Under the pieces are notes generated by a model. That model searched no databases and was not told where the DNA came from. It saw only the letters and a list, made by a program, of their open reading frames with translations. From DATKFM01 sp046154965 (GTDB taxonomy: Bacteria; Pseudomonadota; Alphaproteobacteria; Dongiales; Dongiaceae), in contig JBJXDY010000061.1 of assembly GCA_046154965.1 (NCBI GenBank), forward strand, positions 39,612 to 103,611: a stretch of 64,000 nt of DNA, read 5' to 3'. The translations under genes and the position numbers were made by a program. This document shows, piece by piece, positions 39,674 through 48,560 of the stretch. The number at the start of each line of letters is the position of its first letter. Position 1 is the stretch's first letter.

Positions 39674-41091
39674 GCTGACATCGCTGCGGCGCGCGGCGCG
39701 GATGCCGATGGGGCCGCGGGATCGGCCAGCCGGCCGGCGAGGCTGTTCGGGTGCAGGGCTTCGATGACGACGTCGGCGATCTCGCCCTTCAGGCCAGGTG
39801 CCGTGGCATGCACCGCCTGAAGATAGGGGCTGCGGCCCACAAGCTGGCCTTCATGGCGGCCGTCGCGCTCGAACAGCACCGGCAAGGTGCGGCCGACCAT
39901 CGCGGCGTTGAAGGACTCCTGCTGGCGGCGCAGCAGCGCTTGCAGACGCTCCAGCCGTTCGGCTTTCACGTCTTCGGACACCTGCTGGGCCATGATGGCC
40001 GCCGGCGTGCCGGGCCGGGCGCTATACTTGAAGGAATAGGCCTGGGCATAGCCCACATCCTCGACCAGCCGCAGCGTCGCGGCGAAGTCCTCGTCGTTCT
40101 CGCCAGGAAAGCCGACGATGAAATCCGACGACAGCGCCAAATCGGCGCGGCGGGCGCGCAGCCGCTCCACGACACGCAGATAGGACGTGGAGTCGTGATG
40201 GCGATTCATCGCCGCGAGTATCTTGTCCGAACCCGACTGCACCGGGAGATGCAGATAAGGCATCAGCGACGGCACATCGCCATGGGCGTCGATCAGATCG
40301 TCAGCCATGTCGCGGGGATGGGAGGTGGTGTAGCGGATGCGCTCGAGCCCGTCGATCTTCGCCAGGTGGCGGATCAGGCTGCCCAGACCCCATTCACCCG
40401 GACTGCCGCCAATCGTGCGCGGGGCGGCGCCGTGATAGGCATTCACGTTCTGGCCGAGCAGCGTGATTTCGCGCGTGCCGTTGGCCACCAGCCGCCGCGC
40501 CTCTGCGGCGATATCGGCCACCGGCCGCGAAAATTCAGCGCCGCGGGTATAGGGCACCACGCAGAAGGTGCAGAATTTGTCGCAGCCTTCCTGCACCGAG
40601 AGGAAAGCGGTGAGGCCCTGGCCGGCGCGGGATTCCGGCAGATGATCGAATTTCGACTCCACGGGAAACTCGGTGTCCAGCAGATGGGCGCCGGCGCGGC
40701 GGCCGTCCTTGCTGCCATGGGCGCGGGCGGCGCGGGCCACCATCTCCGGCAGGCGGTGATAGGTCTGCGGGCCGAGCACGATGTCCACATAGGGCGCACG
40801 CGCCAGGATCTCCGCGCCCTCTGCCTGGGCGACGCAGCCGGCGACAGCGATCACCATGTCCTGGCCCTCGCCGCGGCGACGGTGCTGCTGCCGACGCAGG
40901 CGGCCGAGTTCGCCGAACACCTTTTCCGACGCCTTTTCGCGGATATGGCAGGTGTTGAGGATGACCATGTCGGCGTCGGCCACATCTTCCGTCGGCGCAT
41001 AGCCGAGCGGCGCCAGGACATCCGCCATGCGGGCGGAGTCATAGACGTTCATCTGGCAACCATAGGTCTTGATGAAAAGTTTCTTGGCCAA
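39670..41091 (-). CDS. miaB: tRNA-2-methylthio-N6-dimethylallyladenosine synthase
   Basis: Radical-SAM methylthiotransferase that modifies A37 of tRNAs. 473 residues: N-terminal UPF0004 domain with cluster cysteines in KTYGCQMNVYDS, LNTCHIREKASEK and VAGCVAQAEG; the radical-SAM motif CDKFCTFC in SVQEGCDKFCTFCVVPYTRG; and a TRAM domain near the C-terminus. Order miaB-phoH-ybeY-corC-lnt is conserved. Confidence 0.97.
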   Translation of the reverse strand: MAKKLFIKTYGCQMNVYDSARMADVLAPLGYAPTEDVADADMVILNTCHIREKASEKVFGELGRLRRQQHRRRGEGQDMVIAVAGCVAQAEGAEILARAPYVDIVLGPQTYHRLPEMVARAARAHGSKDGRRAGAHLLDTEFPVESKFDHLPESRAGQGLTAFLSVQEGCDKFCTFCVVPYTRGAEFSRPVADIAAEARRLVANGTREITLLGQNVNAYHGAAPRTIGGSPGEWGLGSLIRHLAKIDGLERIRYTTSHPRDMADDLIDAHGDVPSLMPYLHLPVQSGSDKILAAMNRHHDSTSYLRVVERLRARRADLALSSDFIVGFPGENDEDFAATLRLVEDVGYAQAYSFKYSARPGTPAAIMAQQVSEDVKAERLERLQALLRRQQESFNAAMVGRTLPVLFERDGRHEGQLVGRSPYLQAVHATAPGLKGEIADVVIEALHPNSLAGRLADPAAPSASAPRAAAMSA

Positions 41092-41251
41092 ATCGGTCAG
41101 GGCGTCTGCTCAGCAAGGAGAGCGACGCGTTTCGCTCCGAACATGCTCAATGAATATGATTGAAACCGGACTCTAGCATTAGCCGCGCCCCCTGTGAACC
41201 GGCTGCGGCGCTCTTTTCTCCAAGATTTCATATTATATATCAGTAGCTTAC

Positions 41252-42103
41252 CTATTTGCCCCGAATCGCCCGATCAACGCCGGCGGCCACCTGCCGCTGG
41301 CAATGGTCGCTAAGCGCCTTGCGCGAGCCGAAGCGGGAGAACGGCACCGCCGGGTGAAATTCGACTTGGATCGTCAGCGTTCCCAGGCTGGACAGCTTCA
41401 CCAGATGGCTGAACAGTTCCATGTCGCCATACCAGGCGAACAGCGGCCGCAAGCCATGGCCGACCGGCAACCCGTTCAGCTTCACATAGGCGATGGAGAC
41501 CGGCTGCACGTTCAGGTCCGCGATCTGGCCGGCGCCGCCCCCATGGCGCCGCGGCTCGGCGACGCTGAACAGCGCGCTGCGGAACGGCAGGACGCGGTTG
41601 CCGTCATTGCTGGTGCCTTCCGGAAACAGGATGACATTGTCGCCCGCGGTCAGGCGCGCCAGCAGATCGTCCCGCTGGGTATGGGTGGAGTGGCGGCGCC
41701 GGTCGACGAAGATCGTGCGCTGTAGCTTGGCCAGCATGCCGAAGAACGGCCAGCTGGCCACCTCTGTCTTGGCGACGAAGCTGCCTTGGATCATCGAGCC
41801 GAGCACGGTGATGTCGAGGTAAGAGGTGTGGTTGCAAACAAAAAGCGTCGGCCGCACGGCGCTCATCTCGCCGATCACCTCGACCTGAAAGCCGAGGGCG
41901 CGGCAGCATTGCAGATGATACCAGCGGGGAAACCGCTGCTGTGCCGTGCCGGGAAGACGCATCAGCACCAGCTGCAGCGGCACGGCGATCAAGGTGAAGA
42001 AGAAATAGATGGCCAGCCTGATGGCCGCGCGCATCGGCGACCCCAAGCTCAGGTCGCGTGTCCTGCGCACGCGGGGCAATGCTATTGACGACGATGAACT
42101 CAC
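41252..42103 (-). CDS. Lysophospholipid acyltransferase, PlsC/OlsA family
   Basis: 283 residues with one or two N-terminal membrane helices (AIRLAIYFFFTLIAVPLQLVL), the acyltransferase HX4D box in CNHTSYLDITVLG, and FPEGTSNDGNRV. These are the acylglycerolphosphate acyltransferase motifs. Being directly after an OlsB-like gene it may be OlsA, which O-acylates lyso-ornithine lipid, rather than the main PlsC. Start at GTG 42103 is weakly supported; ATG 42034 (MRAAIRLAIYFFF) is a good alternative. Confidence 0.85.
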   Translation of the reverse strand: MSSSSSIALPRVRRTRDLSLGSPMRAAIRLAIYFFFTLIAVPLQLVLMRLPGTAQQRFPRWYHLQCCRALGFQVEVIGEMSAVRPTLFVCNHTSYLDITVLGSMIQGSFVAKTEVASWPFFGMLAKLQRTIFVDRRRHSTHTQRDDLLARLTAGDNVILFPEGTSNDGNRVLPFRSALFSVAEPRRHGGGAGQIADLNVQPVSIAYVKLNGLPVGHGLRPLFAWYGDMELFSHLVKLSSLGTLTIQVEFHPAVPFSRFGSRKALSDHCQRQVAAGVDRAIRGK

Positions 42104-42114
42104 GGCCCGATCGC

Positions 42115-42951
42115 TCAGACGGTTTGGCCGCTCCCTGCCGGGCTCTGGGACTGATCGCCGCGGGTATAGTGCTTGACGTAGCGGTCGGACAACCAGTCGG
42201 TCTTGACGATGATGCAGACGTCTGTCGTGTGGAACTGATGATCCACCACCGCACCGTCGCCGACAAATCCACCCAGGCGCAGATAGCCCTTGATCAGCGG
42301 TGGAATCTTTTGCATCGCCGCCTTCTTGTCGATCGCATCCAGGCTCAACTGATTCATGGATACCATGCGGTCGGGCAAGGCGCGGGCGCGCAGTTCGATC
42401 GGCGCCAGATGATGATGATAGAGATAGGACAGCGTCATCGCGTGGGCTTCAGGCTCGACGCCCGGCAGGCTGGCGCAGCCGAACATCAGGCCGATTTCAT
42501 AGTGCATCACATAGTCGGTGATGCCGCGCCACATCAGCTGCATCGCCGCCCGCGAGCGGTACTCAGCCTCGATGCAGGACCGGCCCAGCTCCATGATCTC
42601 GCCGGGATGGGCCAGAAGCGGCGCGATGTCGAATTCGTCCGATGAATAGAAGCGCCCATGCTTCTGCGCCACCGACCGCCGGAGGATCCGATAGGTGCCG
42701 ATGACCTTGCCGCTGCCGCCATGCTTGTGATCGATGATCAGCAGGTGATCGCAGACGGAATCGAAACTGTCGAAGTCCCGGCGCATGGCCGCCATCTCGG
42801 CGGTCGGCTGCGCCCCCATCTCCTCATGGAAGATGCGGTAGCGGAGCGCCTGCGCCTCCTCGATCTCGCCCGGGGATTCGGCCACGCGCAGCTCGAAATC
42901 GCCGACGCGTATGCTCACCGGACGGTCGTCGAACTGATGGGCAACCGCCAT
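42115..42951 (-). CDS. OlsB-like N-acyltransferase (GNAT fold)
   Basis: 278 residues related to the OlsB family, which transfers a 3-hydroxyacyl group from ACP to the alpha-amine of ornithine. Visible: FELRVAESPGEIEEAQALRY, EMGAQPTAEM, SSDEFDIAPLL, EIMELGRSCIEAEYRSRAAM and the C-terminal RLGGFVGDGAVVDHQFHTTD. Its ATG overlaps the mur stop codon (TGATG). With the next gene it forms a likely olsB-olsA pair for phosphate-free membrane lipid. Confidence 0.82.
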   Translation of the reverse strand: MAVAHQFDDRPVSIRVGDFELRVAESPGEIEEAQALRYRIFHEEMGAQPTAEMAAMRRDFDSFDSVCDHLLIIDHKHGGSGKVIGTYRILRRSVAQKHGRFYSSDEFDIAPLLAHPGEIMELGRSCIEAEYRSRAAMQLMWRGITDYVMHYEIGLMFGCASLPGVEPEAHAMTLSYLYHHHLAPIELRARALPDRMVSMNQLSLDAIDKKAAMQKIPPLIKGYLRLGGFVGDGAVVDHQFHTTDVCIIVKTDWLSDRYVKHYTRGDQSQSPAGSGQTV

Positions 42952-43388
42952 CACTTGGTCTCCGCGCGGTGCTTCTTGCCACCGCTGATGGGAACGGCAT
43001 AAAGCTCCAGACGGTGATCGACCAGCTTGTAGCCCAGTTTCTCGGCCACGCGGCGCTGCAATTTCTCGATTTCCTCGTCCTGGAATTCGATGACCCGGCC
43101 GGATTGTACATCAATCAGATGATCGTGATGTGTCTCCGGCACTTCCTCATAACGCGAGCGGCCGTCGCCGAAATCATGTTTTTCCAGGATCTCCGACTCT
43201 TCGAACAGGCGGACCGTGCGGTAGACGGTGGCGATGCTGATATGGGGATCGATCTCGACGGCGCGGCGGTAAACCTGCTCGACATCCGGATGGTCATGGG
43301 CGTCCGACAGCACGCGGGCGATCACCCGCCGCTGTTCGGTCATCTTCAAACCCCGGTCGATACAGATCTGCTCGATGCGTGACTGCAT
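42951..43388 (-). CDS. Fur-family metal regulator (Fur/Mur)
   Basis: 145 residues. Winged helix with TEQRRVIARVLSDAHDHPDVEQ and HISIATVYRTVRLFEE; metal-binding region ETHHDHLIDVQSGRVIEFQD; the usual C-terminal CxxC zinc cysteines are absent, as in alphaproteobacterial Fur/Mur. In rhizobia this protein (Mur) responds to manganese; whether it senses Fe or Mn here cannot be told. It is separate from Irr at 20.5 kb. Confidence 0.88.
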   Translation of the reverse strand: MQSRIEQICIDRGLKMTEQRRVIARVLSDAHDHPDVEQVYRRAVEIDPHISIATVYRTVRLFEESEILEKHDFGDGRSRYEEVPETHHDHLIDVQSGRVIEFQDEEIEKLQRRVAEKLGYKLVDHRLELYAVPISGGKKHRAETK

Positions 43389-43468
43389 GCCTTCGAATCC
43401 CGTCGTCCAAGTCCAATAGATTGAGAGTGAATATCATAATGCAAGAGCCGGTCCGCGGACAGTCATTT

Positions 43469-43483
43469 GCAAGCAATTGTTGC
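43469..43483. promoter_or_regulatory. Short palindrome upstream of the Fur/Mur gene
   Basis: GCAAGCAATTGTTGC is nearly palindromic with a CAATTG centre, 81 bases before the regulator's start. TGCAA/TTGCA-type sites are reported for Mur in rhizobia, so it is a possible autoregulatory site. Support is weak. Confidence 0.25.
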
Positions 43484-43490
43484 CATTGGG

Positions 43491-43988
43491 CTAATTGGTG
43501 CGGCTTGACGGCCCGGCCGATCGCGGCAGCGGCGCCAGGGGCAGGAACAGGACTTCGGCATCCACCGGCGGCCCGGGCGCCCGGCGGTAATAGCCCGGCC
43601 GGCGGCTCAAGGGCCGAAAGCCCTGGCGGCGATAAAAGGCCAGCGCCGGGCCGTTGTCGGCAGCGACTTCCAGCAGCAGGCGCGATGCCCCCGCCTGCAG
43701 CACCAGCGCAAGGGCTTGGCCCAGCAGCGCCGCCGCAATGCCCTGGCGCCGGAGGCCGGGCAGCACGCCTAAAGTCAGCACTTCCGCATCGGGCGGCTGC
43801 ATTTGCAGCAGGATCAGGCCGGCCGGCTGCCCGTCCTTCACCGCCAGGAACCCGGCCGACCCCGGCATCGCCAGGATCTCGGCGAAGGCCTGACCGGTCC
43901 AGGGCGCATCGAAGGCAGCGCCATGGAGCGCCGCCGCCAGCTCCAGATCGAAAGGGCCCAGGGGCCTGATGGCGACGACGCCGTCCAC
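43491..43988 (-). CDS. rimI: Ribosomal protein alanine N-acetyltransferase RimI
   Basis: GNAT enzyme that acetylates the N-terminus of S18 (and often other proteins). 165 residues; acetyl-CoA-binding LTLGVLPGLRRQGIAAALL, LEVAADNGPALAFYRRQGF and the RPGYYRR end typical of RimI. It starts with GTG 6 bases after tsaB, its standard neighbour. Confidence 0.93.
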   Translation of the reverse strand: MDGVVAIRPLGPFDLELAAALHGAAFDAPWTGQAFAEILAMPGSAGFLAVKDGQPAGLILLQMQPPDAEVLTLGVLPGLRRQGIAAALLGQALALVLQAGASRLLLEVAADNGPALAFYRRQGFRPLSRRPGYYRRAPGPPVDAEVLFLPLAPLPRSAGPSSRTN

Positions 43989-43994
43989 CGGGAC

Positions 43995-44699
43995 TCACGC
44001 TCCCGGCGCGCTCTGGGGCGAAAGGCGCCTGCGCCCGGCGATGGTGACGTCGGCGGGCCGCAGATAGAGGGGAACCGGCGGCAGAAGCTCCGATGGGTTG
44101 CGTCGGGCTGCCAGTGCGGCGACATAGGCGGCATCGATATGGGCGACCGCCGCCAGGGTGATTCCGGCGCCGGCCGGCAGATGCGGCTCCAGCAGGGCGA
44201 CGCCGTCGCCGGCGACGATCAGCGGCAGCCCCGGTGCAGCCGCCAGGACGGATTCCGGCGGCAGGATCGCCGGACCGGAAACCGGGCGCCGGTCGCGGTC
44301 ATAGAACTGGGCGAAGAGATCGCCGCGCTTTGTCTCCATGACGATGGCAACCGTACGGCCGGCGGTCGCCGCTGGCGGCAGCGACTCGAGCACCGCATCG
44401 AAGCTGGTGACGCCACCTACCGGCAAACCGCCGGCAAGCGCCAAGCCGCGGGCCGCCGCCAGCGCGATGCGGATGCCGGTGAAGGATCCGGGCCCGACAG
44501 TGACGGCGATCCTCGCGAGATCGCCGAAGCCGCAACCGGCCTCGGCCATCGCCGCCAGGATCATCGGCATCAGCCGCTCCGCCTGGCCGCGGCTCATCGG
44601 CTCGAGCCGGCGCGCGGCAATGCGGCCGGCGGCCCACAGCGCCGCCGAGCAGCAGGCGCCGCAACTGTCGAAGGCCAAAATGGTCTCGCCGTCTTTCAT
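43995..44699 (-). CDS. tsaB: tRNA threonylcarbamoyladenosine biosynthesis protein TsaB
   Basis: Subunit of the complex (with TsaD, TsaE) that makes t6A37 of tRNAs. 234 residues from MKDGETILAFDSCGACCSAAL; the ASKHA-fold motif VTVGPGSFTGIRIALAAARGLA is clear. An in-frame start 14 codons upstream lacks family sequence. Confidence 0.95.
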   Translation of the reverse strand: MKDGETILAFDSCGACCSAALWAAGRIAARRLEPMSRGQAERLMPMILAAMAEAGCGFGDLARIAVTVGPGSFTGIRIALAAARGLALAGGLPVGGVTSFDAVLESLPPAATAGRTVAIVMETKRGDLFAQFYDRDRRPVSGPAILPPESVLAAAPGLPLIVAGDGVALLEPHLPAGAGITLAAVAHIDAAYVAALAARRNPSELLPPVPLYLRPADVTIAGRRRLSPQSAPGA

Positions 44700-44824
44700 C
44701 TTGCCTCGAACCGCCTTCGTCCGCTCGCTTCTCGCTTGCATCCGCCGCAGACCGTGATACCTGTCTGCGCCGCAACGGGCGCGCCGCGCCCGCGCAGAAC
44801 AAGTTGCCGGAGCCGCCGACGCGA

Positions 44825-45376
44825 ATGGATCTCGTCGAGATAACGCCTCAAAGCCACGCTGTCATCCTGTCGCTGGCCTATGCGACGCCGCAGAACATCA
44901 CGGGCAAGCCGATCTACCGCCAGGCGAAGTGCTATCTGCATCGCGACGCCGAGCCGAAGCTGGCGCGCGCCATCGAACTGGCCAAGGCGATCGATCTGAC
45001 GTTCAAGATCTTCGACGCCTACCGCCCGACCGAGGCGCAATGGATGCTGTGGAACCATGCACCCAATCCCGAGTTCTTCGCCGACCCGCGCAAGGGCTCG
45101 CCCCATTCCCGCGGCGTCGCCGTGGATCTGACGCTGGTGGATGCCGCCGGCAACGAGCTGGAGATGGGCACGCCGTTCGACGACATGACGCCCAACGCCC
45201 ATCACGGCGCGCTGACCGTCTCGCCGGCGGCGCAGCGCAACCGGGCCATCCTGCTGGGCCTGATGTCGGCGGCGGGCTGGGATTTCTACAAGAACGAGTG
45301 GTGGCACTATCAGCTGTTCAATTCCCGCAGCTTCCCGCTCTATGCGGAGTCGGACCTGAAGCTCGGGCTGATGTAG
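44825..45376 (+). CDS. D-alanyl-D-alanine dipeptidase (VanX/DdpX family)
   Basis: 183 residues. Zinc-peptidase signature SPHSRGVAVDLTL (SxHxxGxAxD) and EWWHYQLF hold the metal ligands and catalytic Glu; FDAYRPTEAQ carries the Arg of the active site. No signal peptide, so it is cytoplasmic, like VanX and DdpX. It most likely recycles D-Ala-D-Ala; there are no vanH/vanA genes nearby that would suggest glycopeptide resistance. I start at ATG 44825 rather than TTG 44804. Confidence 0.9.
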   Translation: MDLVEITPQSHAVILSLAYATPQNITGKPIYRQAKCYLHRDAEPKLARAIELAKAIDLTFKIFDAYRPTEAQWMLWNHAPNPEFFADPRKGSPHSRGVAVDLTLVDAAGNELEMGTPFDDMTPNAHHGALTVSPAAQRNRAILLGLMSAAGWDFYKNEWWHYQLFNSRSFPLYAESDLKLGLM

Positions 45377-45406
45377 GGCCGCGAGTCTGCGGAATCCCGG
45401 GGCCGG

Positions 45407-46027
45407 TCACAGGATCTGGCAGGCTTCGTCGAAATCCAGCCGCGGCGCCCGCGGCTTCATCTTCTGGCCGTTGCCATAACCGAGATTGCATAGGAAGTTC
45501 GATTTCCAGCGGCCGTCCGGGAAGAACTCCTTATCCAGCTTGCCATTGTCGAAGCCCGACATCGGCCCGCAATCCAGGCCCAGCGCCCGGGCGGCCAGGA
45601 TCAAGTAGGCCCCCTGCAGCGAGCCGTTGCGCAGCGCGGTTTCCTTGATCAGCGCCTCTTTGCCGGCGAACCAGTTGCGGGCATCGGCGAACGGCCACAG
45701 GCGCGGCAGCAATTCGTAAAACTGCGTGTCATAGGCGACCACGGCGGAGACCGGCGCCGCCATGGTCTGCTTCACATTGCCTTCCGACAGTACCGGGCGC
45801 AGGCGTTCCTTGGCTGCCGGCGATTTCAGGAACAGCACCCGCATCGGGCTGCAATTGGCGCTGGTCGGCGGCATGCGCGCCAGTTCATAGACCGCCGCCA
45901 GCACCACGTCGCTGACGGGGTCGCCATTCCAGGACCGGTGGGTTCGCGCCTGCCGGAAGATGCGGTCCATGGCCGCATCGCCGACGATCTTGGCCGCCGG
46001 CGGCAATTGATCGTCGATAACGCTCAT
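45407..46027 (-). CDS. Nitroreductase-family protein (RutE/HadB-like malonic semialdehyde reductase)
   Basis: 206 residues of the FMN-dependent nitroreductase fold: ARTHRSWNGDPVSD, MPPTSANCSPMRVLFLKS, NGSLQGAYLILAARALGLDCGPMSGFD and NFLCNLGYGNG. The layout matches RutE, which reduces malonic semialdehyde in uracil catabolism, but no other rut genes are nearby, so the substrate is open. ATG 46027 chosen; the frame runs 62 codons further without homology. Confidence 0.88.
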   Translation of the reverse strand: MSVIDDQLPPAAKIVGDAAMDRIFRQARTHRSWNGDPVSDVVLAAVYELARMPPTSANCSPMRVLFLKSPAAKERLRPVLSEGNVKQTMAAPVSAVVAYDTQFYELLPRLWPFADARNWFAGKEALIKETALRNGSLQGAYLILAARALGLDCGPMSGFDNGKLDKEFFPDGRWKSNFLCNLGYGNGQKMKPRAPRLDFDEACQIL

Positions 46028-46082
46028 GGCTGCCCCCCGCCTGCCTTTCGCCGACCATAAAACGGTGGATTGGCTTGCCGGG

Positions 46083-46634
46083 CTACTGAACCGCCCGCAC
46101 CGCCGTGACTTCCGGGATGTAGTGCTTGAGCATGTTCTCGATGCCCATCCGCAGAGTCGCCGTCGAACTGGGACAGCCGGAGCAGGCGCCCTGCATATGG
46201 AGCAAAACGACACCCCGCTCGAAGCCGCGGAAAACGATATCGCCGCCGTCCTGGGCCACCGCCGGGCGCACGCGGGTGTTAATCAGCTCCTTGATCTGGG
46301 AGACGATCTCCGTGTCTTCGCCTGCTGTATCGGCCGCCGGTTCGGCACCTTCGATCACCACCGGCCGGTTGGCGGTGAAATGCTCCATGATGATCCCCAG
46401 CACGGCGGGCTTCAGTAGATACCATTCCTTCGCATCGAGCTTTGTGACGCTGATGAAATCGCTGCCCAGGAAAACTCCGTTAACGCCCTCGACCTGGAAC
46501 AGCCGTTCGGCCAGCGGCGAACGCTTGGCGGCCTCGGCGTCGGGCATGTGCAGGGTACCGTCAGCCATCACTGCGCGGCCGGGGATGAATTTCAGAGTCT
46601 GGGGATTCGGGGTCTCTTCCGTCTGGATGAACAT
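46083..46634 (-). CDS. NifU-family Fe-S cluster carrier (NfuA-like)
   Basis: 183 residues: an N-terminal Nfu_N domain (MFIQTEETPNPQTLKFIPG, VEGVNGVFLGSDFISVTK) and a C-terminal NifU domain with RPAVAQDGGDIVF and the cluster-binding CSGCPSS. It delivers 4Fe-4S clusters to target enzymes; MiaB in this window is one possible client. It is divergent from the cyclase gene. Confidence 0.94.
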   Translation of the reverse strand: MFIQTEETPNPQTLKFIPGRAVMADGTLHMPDAEAAKRSPLAERLFQVEGVNGVFLGSDFISVTKLDAKEWYLLKPAVLGIIMEHFTANRPVVIEGAEPAADTAGEDTEIVSQIKELINTRVRPAVAQDGGDIVFRGFERGVVLLHMQGACSGCPSSTATLRMGIENMLKHYIPEVTAVRAVQ

Positions 46635-46761
46635 GGCAGCAGCCCTTTCGCGCGCCCGCCCGGCGCCTCACATGAGATTGTGAGTGGAACATGGTGTAAT
46701 CCGCGCCTATCTTCAACGCCAAGCTTTATCATTCTGTTACATAAGGACGATTCAAAACGCC

Positions 46762-48009
46762 ATGGGCAGATCCCCACAGGCCGTCACAGCCCCGCCGGCA
46801 CCGGTCATCGACTGCGCCGACCCGCTGGTGGACTGGCTGCTGACCGAAGCCCCCGCCTTGCCGTCGACCGACGTGCTGATCGGCGAGTTGGGCGCCCGTC
46901 TCAACAAGGCGGGATTGCCGGTGGCGCGCATCCAGGTCGGCACCCGCACGCTGCATCCCCAGCTCTTCGCCATCGGCTTTCTCTGGTACCGCGGCCAGGC
47001 GGCCGCCCAGGAAATCCAACGCGGCCACGAGATTTCCACCAGCGCGATCTATCTGGACAGCCCGGTGAAGGCGATCCATGACGGCGCGCCGGAAATCCGG
47101 CGGCGGCTCGAAGGGCCGGACGCGGTGCTGGACTTTCCCGTCATGGTCGATTTGCAGAAGGAGGGCATGACCGACGTCCTGTTGCTGCCGCTGCGTTCCA
47201 CCGGCAAGCGGCCCAACAGCTTCAGCGTCTCGACAAACAGGCCCGGCGGCTTCACCGAGCGCGACGTGACCATCATCCGGCGCCTGATGCCGGTGCTCTC
47301 GCTGGTGCTCGACATCAAGCAGACCAAGCGCATGGCCGGCATGCTGCTGGAAGTCTATCTCGGCCGCAATGCCGGCCGCCGCGTGCTGGAAGGGCGAGTC
47401 AAGCGGGGCGACGTGGACAGCATCGCCGCCGCACTCTGGTACTGCGACTTGCGCAGCTTTACCGCCATCACCGAAGGCATGTCGCCCCAGGATGTGGTGC
47501 TGCTGCTCAACGACTATTTCGATTGCATGAGCGGCCCGGTGCATCGCCACGAGGGCGAGGTGCTTAAATTCATCGGCGACGGCTTCCTGGCGATCTTCCC
47601 GATCAGGGACGATCTGGACCGGGACCGCGCCTGCAATACCGCGCTGAAGGCGGCGCAGGAGTCCCTGGCCGCGCTCAAGGAACTGAACGCCAGCCGTCAG
47701 ACCGCCGGCAAGCAGCCGCTGGAAGTAGGCATTGCGCTGCATATCGGCAGCGTCATGTACGGCAATGTGGGTGCCGCCGAACGGCTGGATTTCACCATCA
47801 CCGGGCCGGCAGTGAATCTGGTGTCGCGGATCGAGAATCTGTGCCGCGACCTGCATTATCCGCTGCTGACCTCGGCGCAATTCGCGTCGCCCTGCGGCTC
47901 CACGCTGCGTTCCATCGGCCTGCACCGGCTGCGCGGCGTGGCGGCGCCGCAGGAGATCTACACGCTGCCGGAACTGGCGGAGCGTCAGCTCGATGCCGTG
48001 AATGCGTAA
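46762..48009 (+). CDS. Class III adenylate cyclase
   Basis: 415 residues, soluble. The N-terminal half (about 1-200) has no transmembrane segment and no domain I recognise with certainty. The C-terminal catalytic domain has WYCDLRSFTAITEGMSP (metal Asp), GEVLKFIGDGFLAIFP (adenine-specifying Lys and second metal Asp), and LDFTITGPAVNLVSRIENL (transition-state Asn and Arg). The Lys with Thr in place of the usual Asp fits class IIIb, the bicarbonate-responsive type. Start at ATG 46762; the frame opens 26 codons earlier. Confidence 0.9.
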   Translation: MGRSPQAVTAPPAPVIDCADPLVDWLLTEAPALPSTDVLIGELGARLNKAGLPVARIQVGTRTLHPQLFAIGFLWYRGQAAAQEIQRGHEISTSAIYLDSPVKAIHDGAPEIRRRLEGPDAVLDFPVMVDLQKEGMTDVLLLPLRSTGKRPNSFSVSTNRPGGFTERDVTIIRRLMPVLSLVLDIKQTKRMAGMLLEVYLGRNAGRRVLEGRVKRGDVDSIAAALWYCDLRSFTAITEGMSPQDVVLLLNDYFDCMSGPVHRHEGEVLKFIGDGFLAIFPIRDDLDRDRACNTALKAAQESLAALKELNASRQTAGKQPLEVGIALHIGSVMYGNVGAAERLDFTITGPAVNLVSRIENLCRDLHYPLLTSAQFASPCGSTLRSIGLHRLRGVAAPQEIYTLPELAERQLDAVNA

Positions 48010-48029
48010 CGTTGCAAGGGGATTTCATC

Positions 48030-48560
48030 ATGCAGTCTGGTTCTCTGCGCCTGGCTTCGGCGCTGTTGCTCGCACTATCGCTTGGAATCCTGCCACAAAC
48101 CGGTCGCGCCGGGGACAGCGTGTCCGGTCTCTACATCGTCAAAGGCAGCAGTCCCGGCGGCCGTCCCTATGAAGGCGTCGCCCAGATCTCCGCCGCCGGC
48201 AAGACCTACGAAATCGTCTGGCAGATCGGACAGGACACCTTCAAAGGGCGGGGCCTCGCCTACGGCAAAGGGCTGGCCTTCGCCTTCGTCGGCGCGGGCT
48301 TCACCAACGCCAACATCGTGCTCTATGAACAGGCCGGGGCTGGAATCTGGTGCGGTGTCTGGACCAGCGATAGTCCCAGCCAAGTTGGGCAAGAGGCGCT
48401 GATCCTGAAGCGCGATGGGGCGGCGGCGCCCGACGTGGACTGCCGGGAGATCACGGCATCAGGCGATGGCGTCGATGTCCTCCAGCGACAGGTTGCCTGG
48501 AACCAGGGTGATGGGGACCCGCAGCTTGCCGACAAACTTGGTGGTGAGCGCGGAAACTAG
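48030..48560 (+). CDS. Secreted protein of unknown function
   Basis: 176 residues with a signal peptide (LASALLLALSLGILPQTGRAG). The mature part has SVSGLYIVKGSSPGGRPYEGVAQI, YEIVWQIGQDTFKGRGLAYG and GIWCGVW, suggesting a small beta-rich domain. AGGGG lies before the ATG, 20 bases after the cyclase stop, so it may share that transcript. Its last 34 codons run into the 3' end of the convergent uspA gene on the other strand, and that tail may be an extension past a lost stop. Confidence 0.72.
   Translation: MQSGSLRLASALLLALSLGILPQTGRAGDSVSGLYIVKGSSPGGRPYEGVAQISAAGKTYEIVWQIGQDTFKGRGLAYGKGLAFAFVGAGFTNANIVLYEQAGAGIWCGVWTSDSPSQVGQEALILKRDGAAAPDVDCREITASGDGVDVLQRQVAWNQGDGDPQLADKLGGERGN

Noticed and set aside
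44804..45376. Vancomycin-resistance locus
   Set aside because: The VanX-type dipeptidase has no vanH, vanA or two-component partner nearby and is better read as a recycling enzyme.
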